Shown: in pieces, positions 60,746 through 64,000 of the stretch | Position numbering within the stretch: position 1 is the first letter of the stretch | How the letters are laid out: each line of letters starts with the position of its first letter | Origin: Monosporascus cannonballus | Taxonomy: Eukaryota; Ascomycota; Sordariomycetes; Xylariales | DNA: 64,000 bases | Reading direction: 5' to 3' | Assembly: GCA_004154925.1 (NCBI GenBank) | Contig: QJNS01000230.1 | Coordinates: forward strand, 60,399-124,398 | Notes under the pieces: generated by a model | The model's database searches: none | The model's input: only the letters and a program-made list of their open reading frames with translations | What the model was told of the DNA's origin: nothing | Made by a program: the position numbers and the translations under genes

Positions 60746-61158
60746 TATAACGAATTTATTATATATTATTTAATAATATAAATAATTATTCGAAATAAAA
60801 TTTTAATTTATAAATAATAATAAAACGAAAAATAATTTAAAATATTTATTAAAAAAATTTAAAAAAAATTTTAATTAAAAAATAATATAATTATTTTTAA
60901 TTAAAAATTTAAATTAATAATTAAAAAATAAAATTAAATAAGTATTATTTATATAAAAATTTAATTTATTATATATCCTAATTCCTAAAGTAAATATATC
61001 GTAAATTTATTAAATTTATATAATTTGGTCCCCAGATCACCCAAATTAACCAGATCACCTTAAGAGCCAAATTTCCCGTCCGGGGTTTAGCCGCGACAGG
61101 TCCGCGCTAGGCCTTAAAGGTTGGTCTCCTCGAGATAGGAACCCCTGTTCCTGTAACA
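60746..61158 (-). repeat. LTR subtype b, right end of the double chromovirus
   Basis: The left half is heavily converted (TATAACGAATTTATTATATA), the right half nearly intact (CCCGTCCGGGGTTTAGCCGC, CTCCTCGAGATAGGAACC), ending CTGTAACA. It is followed by GTAAC (61159-61163), the second copy of the target duplication. Confidence 0.92.
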
Positions 61159-61163
61159 GTAAC

Positions 61164-61179
61164 ACCCTGCCCCACTTCA
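61164..61179 (+). repeat. LTR-like repeat X, copy X3, right part (16 bp)
   Basis: ACCCTGCCCCACTTCA completes the interrupted X copy and is followed by ATAT, its 4-bp target duplication. Confidence 0.88.
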
Positions 61180-61183
61180 ATAT

Positions 61184-61338
61184 GAGAATACAGCCCCTTA
61201 GAGCTAGTCGAAGAGACAGGGCTAGGACAGGTCCCTATATAAATCCTGATACGAACGTGTCTAGTAACAGTCGCGGATACGACCGATAAAGGGTTCGTAG
61301 CTCTATTGGGCCAACAATTGATAATTGGTTATATCACA
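61184..61338 (+). repeat. LTR-like repeat W, copy W3, split by repeat X
   Basis: GAGAATACAGCCCCTTAGAG, then GGGCTAGGACAGG and a final TATATCACA match W2 (GAATACAGCCC, GGGCTAGGACAGG, TATCTCACA). Its first three bases are probably 46831-46833, left of X. The flanks would be CTTCA (46826-46830) and CTTAA (61339-61343), four of five matching. It is base-balanced and not converted. Confidence 0.7.
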
Positions 61339-61343
61339 CTTAA

Positions 61344-62080
61344 ATACCTTGCATTATACTACCTTATATCTTTTTTATTGTAATTATAACACTTAATTTA
61401 GGTTTAATCCTTTATTTAAACTGTTCTTAACTTCATAAAACTTAATACGATATCGTAAAACGTATTTTTATAATTTTATTTAACTATAATAATATTAATA
61501 ATGTATCGAAATTTATTATTATACTTATCCCTAATAATTATTATATCTTAAGCGTATTATCGATTATTGATTCTAATTACCATAACGATAAAATTAGATA
61601 AGTACTTCGGTCGATATCTCTTAAATAATTTCTTTTAATTTTTTAAAAATTATCGAAAAATTTAACAATTAATATATTTTATTCTTAATTATATTTAAAA
61701 TGGATTAAAATATAGTTATCATCATTTTTTTTTCATAACTATTAAATCTAAATCTTAATTTTAATCTTTTCGTTTATTATTTCGAATATTTTTATCAACG
61801 CTTATTCAAATTTCTTATAATTGATATATAATTATATAATTTTAGAACTTCATTTTTTGAAAAGTATAGTAATATATTCTCTTATAATAAGTTCAAAATA
61901 ATTAATTATATTCTTTATTAGCCGTTCACTCGTAAATTTGACCCTATCGATAAGTATAATAAATTAAATTAGAAATTATTTGTACTATATTGGACATTAA
62001 ATAATAAATAATTATAACTTTATTAAGATTTTATGTAAAATTTCAACGTAAAAAGCTTAAAAGAATTTAGTAGTCGGAGG
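61344..62080. other. AT-rich DNA, no gene seen
   Basis: Converted DNA up to the right-hand base-balanced segment. At 62087-62113 a short match to the end of relic LTR Z occurs (CACCTAGCCGTCACACC). Confidence 0.55.
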
Positions 62081-62425
62081 GCGAGGTACTGAACCTAACA
62101 CCTAGCCGTCACACCAAGCACCCGGCTTATTAAAAATGTTTTTCCAGATGCGTCGAACTCGACAAGTCTCGAATTAGGCGCGGGTTTCTTCCACTCGCTT
62201 TTAGCAACTCTGTACGCTGTATATGGTTAACTGAAGCTTTATTATAAGCCATGTTTCTCTCGGCAGTGTAAGACACAGGTAGTGAAGCAGCTTTCGACGA
62301 AGCCTTTACATACTATTTAGGAAGTTGCTCCACGTTGACATCGTTTGGGCCGGGCAAAAAGAGAAGAGACTTACAATCCTTTGGTCAAATATGAGCTAGA
62401 GCCACTAGATTGGGTGCTTTGCTAG

Positions 62426-62692
62426 ATTGTACCCTCCATACCCGGCTCACCTCGCGCCTGGGTCGACGGGTTTTCGGCTGAAGGGCTTCTGGTTGAATTC
62501 TACGCCACCAACGACAACGGACACCGGTCTAAGAAGGCGAAAAGAGACCACCATCGGCAAGAATACTACCCCAATCAAATGTGTATTGTCGTTACCGTCG
62601 TCATTGTCGTTATAAGTCATGGTCTTCTGCTCGTAAGACAACAAGAAAGGCATATGGTTACACAGCCGAACCAATCGCTTCCCGTCGTCTAA
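62426..62692 (+). pseudogene. 3'-terminal fragment of an unidentified gene
   Basis: One frame reads PRAWVDGFSAEGLLVEFYAT, NDNGHRSKKAKRDHHRQEYY and then a hydrophobic stretch MCIVVTVVIVVISHGLLLV before TAA at 62690. It starts after TTTGCTAG, a possible splice acceptor. No family recognised and no upstream exon found. Confidence 0.3.
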
Positions 62693-63254
62693 TTTCAGTT
62701 GCAATTAACAAACGAGGCCGCTTCGAAGGCCAAATCCGAAGCTCCGTACGTTGCTCAGGGACTTCAGTTGAAGCTGCCACGATACAGTCACTCGCCCGTG
62801 AGGTCCCTGACGTTGAAGCCGATGGCTGATCGCGAGATCTTTGCTGCCGGCGAGTCGCCTTCGTTCCCGGGCGTGAAGATTGCTCTGTTTCCTCCGTTTC
62901 CTCCCAGTGGGAGCGCTTCCTCCGCTGCGATAGAGCTAAACCACCACCTTGCTTATTCGTACGGCCACCCGCAGGGCGTGACTCCTTAGCCCGGGATCTC
63001 TGTATGTTGGTGATGGCTTCGTTAAGCCTCACGATAGGGTAGGACGCCGGGCGGCCCTTCGGTATAGCCGTAGGAGGGTTACGGATAGCTAATCCGGGGT
63101 CGATCTCTACGAGGTTCCTACCCAAGTGCCAAAACTGACGGATATCCTCCTTGCGTAGGCCCACGATATGAGGCTTTTCCTGCGTACGGCGGATATTGTT
63201 ATGTATTTCGTGATATATTCGGCGTTGGTCAGCTTTAAGCACTTGTAGGATCAT
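62658..63254 (-). CDS. Unidentified ORF, 198 residues, probably part of a repeated gene
   Basis: The first 100 residues look well formed: MILQVLKADQRRIYHEIHNN, HIVGLRKEDIRQFWHLGRNL, IRNPPTAIPKGRPASYPIVR, LNEAITNIQRS. The rest is a basic, low-complexity tail. Directly upstream another frame (EDFEMQVAEDTLKIREDWIG and REYLGDAPT) reads on naturally into this one, with a one-base frame change and a stop at 63255. The gene is therefore longer and broken. Its neighbour upstream is a Copia-type protease, so it may be transposon-derived, but I cannot name the family. Confidence 0.45.
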   Translation of the reverse strand: MILQVLKADQRRIYHEIHNNIRRTQEKPHIVGLRKEDIRQFWHLGRNLVEIDPGLAIRNPPTAIPKGRPASYPIVRLNEAITNIQRSRAKESRPAGGRTNKQGGGLALSQRRKRSHWEETEETEQSSRPGTKATRRQQRSRDQPSASTSGTSRASDCIVAASTEVPEQRTELRIWPSKRPRLLIATEIRRREAIGSAV

Positions 63255-63317
63255 TGCGTGGGCGCATCACCGAGATACTCCCTGCCGATCCAATCCTCCC
63301 GTATCTTAAGGGTGTCC

Positions 63318-63690
63318 TCAGCCACCTGCATCTCGAAGTCCTCCTGTTGGGGCTTCGAGCATTAAAGTGGTGAGCGTGATCCTTCGTGTACCTTCGCCCA
63401 CGATGCCTAGATACTTTCCTCCGGCTAGGAGTCTTCCGCTTGCCGTTGGAGGGTGTAGATCAACGAAGTCAGTTTTGCGGTTCCCCACATGGAAGTCGGA
63501 ACAGGTGTCCAAAAGCGTTGATCTCTTCAGGCTGTATCCGGTGGTGACGCTATTAGCCTGTGGACCCATGGCAAGTCCTTCCACGAAGAGCGCTGAAGCT
63601 GACTGAGGGACCTGTGCCTTGCCCTCTCTCTGAGCGTGCTTAACAGCAGCCTTCAGCTTGGGCCTTGCGTTCGAAACACGCTCGCCAGCC
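63318..63690 (-). pseudogene. Copia-type gag/protease junction relic
   Basis: The minus-strand frame has a gag-like tail rich in K, A and Q, then ALFVEGLAMGP, STLLDTCSDFHVGNRKTDFV, GRLLAGGKYLGIVGEGTRRI. This follows the retropepsin order of fungal Copia elements, with an aspartic motif where DSG is expected (here DTC), an H-x-x-N about five residues on, and a later G-x-G-x-R-x-I strand. The catalytic glycine is changed, so the protease would be inactive. The frame stays open to 63812 only by overlapping P450 sequence on the other strand. Confidence 0.55.
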
Positions 63691-63909
63691 GAGCGTGTCC
63701 GCCTCATCAAGGAGACCTGCGACGGGTTCCCTACGGCAGCAGAGGCCAACGCCAGGGCTTTGGTTGAGGACTGCCTGTATCTAAACGCGGTGTGTGAGGA
63801 GAGCCTGCGCATCTATCTGCCTGCAGGCGCGGCGCATCTGACGAGGATCGTACCCAATGGCGGCTGCGACATCAAGCCTGGCGGCCAGCAGGGCAGCCAA
63901 GCGGACTGA
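63680..63909 (+). pseudogene. Cytochrome P450 fragment around the K helix
   Basis: SPAERVRLIKETCDGFPTAA, then LVEDCLYLNAVCEESLRIYL and AGAAHLTRIVPNGGCDI. The ExxR motif of the K helix (EESLR), preceded by YLNA and followed by RIVPNGG, identifies a fungal P450. After GCDIKPGG the frame stops at 63907 and the haem-binding Cys region is absent in this window. The upstream part ends abruptly at the Copia relic on the other strand, so the gene is truncated at both sides. Confidence 0.7.
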
Positions 63910-64000
63910 GCCGTCCAGAAGCTAGGGCAAGGATCTATCAACCTATTGGCCCAGCGCGGCTTGGAAGGTGACGGTCTTTTTGTTAGTTACCTCCACCCCC

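Overview
This window comes from a filamentous ascomycete (Pezizomycotina) genome. The fungal assignment rests on short introns of fungal type, Ty3/gypsy chromoviruses, a Fot1/pogo transposon, an HP1-like chromodomain gene, a fungal GT8 glycosyltransferase and a P450 fragment. The strongest mark is repeat-induced point mutation (RIP): every repeated element is converted towards TpA, CpA and TpG are nearly gone, yet CpG survives. The window reads as an AT-rich, transposon-packed compartment with a few small base-balanced islands that hold genes and gene wrecks.

Layout. 1-7137: element A1, a Ty3/gypsy chromovirus on the minus strand, inserted in an older LTR of its own family (tail 7138-7242). 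7243-10340: gene island with a four-helix membrane protein, an overlapping small secreted protein and a GH125-like glycosidase pseudogene. 10340-12054: AT-rich, with a degenerate MITE, two copies of a very short LTR-like repeat (W) and a broken copy of a 281-bp LTR-like repeat (X). 12055-19270: chromovirus A2, plus strand. 19271-26160: AT-rich, with a relic LTR (Z), a Fot1/pogo transposon (21751-23601), a complete X copy, a 207-bp LTR-like element and a 132-bp-family copy (V). 26161-32240: gene island with chromodomain gene pieces, a Copia gag relic, MITEs and a GT8 glycosyltransferase that looks intact. 32243-39514: chromovirus A3, minus strand, target duplication GAAAA. 40690-43930: island with gene fragments, a broken cysteine-rich secreted protein and an intact HP1-like chromodomain gene. 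45097-46164: two V copies and a solo LTR, each with its own target duplication. 46831-61338: a three-deep nest (W containing X containing a 14-kb double chromovirus). 62060-64000: a base-balanced end with Copia-like protease remnants, an unidentified ORF and a P450 fragment.

The autonomous elements are all dead: gag, RT, RNase H, integrase and the integrase chromodomain are recognisable only as remnants with many stops. Probably functional genes are few: the GT8 enzyme, the HP1-like protein, and possibly the membrane and secreted proteins of the first island. The most informative signals are structural: exact target duplications that give insertion order, two LTR subtypes that differ upstream of the TATA box, a tapering of RIP at element edges, and several families of extremely short LTR-like elements.
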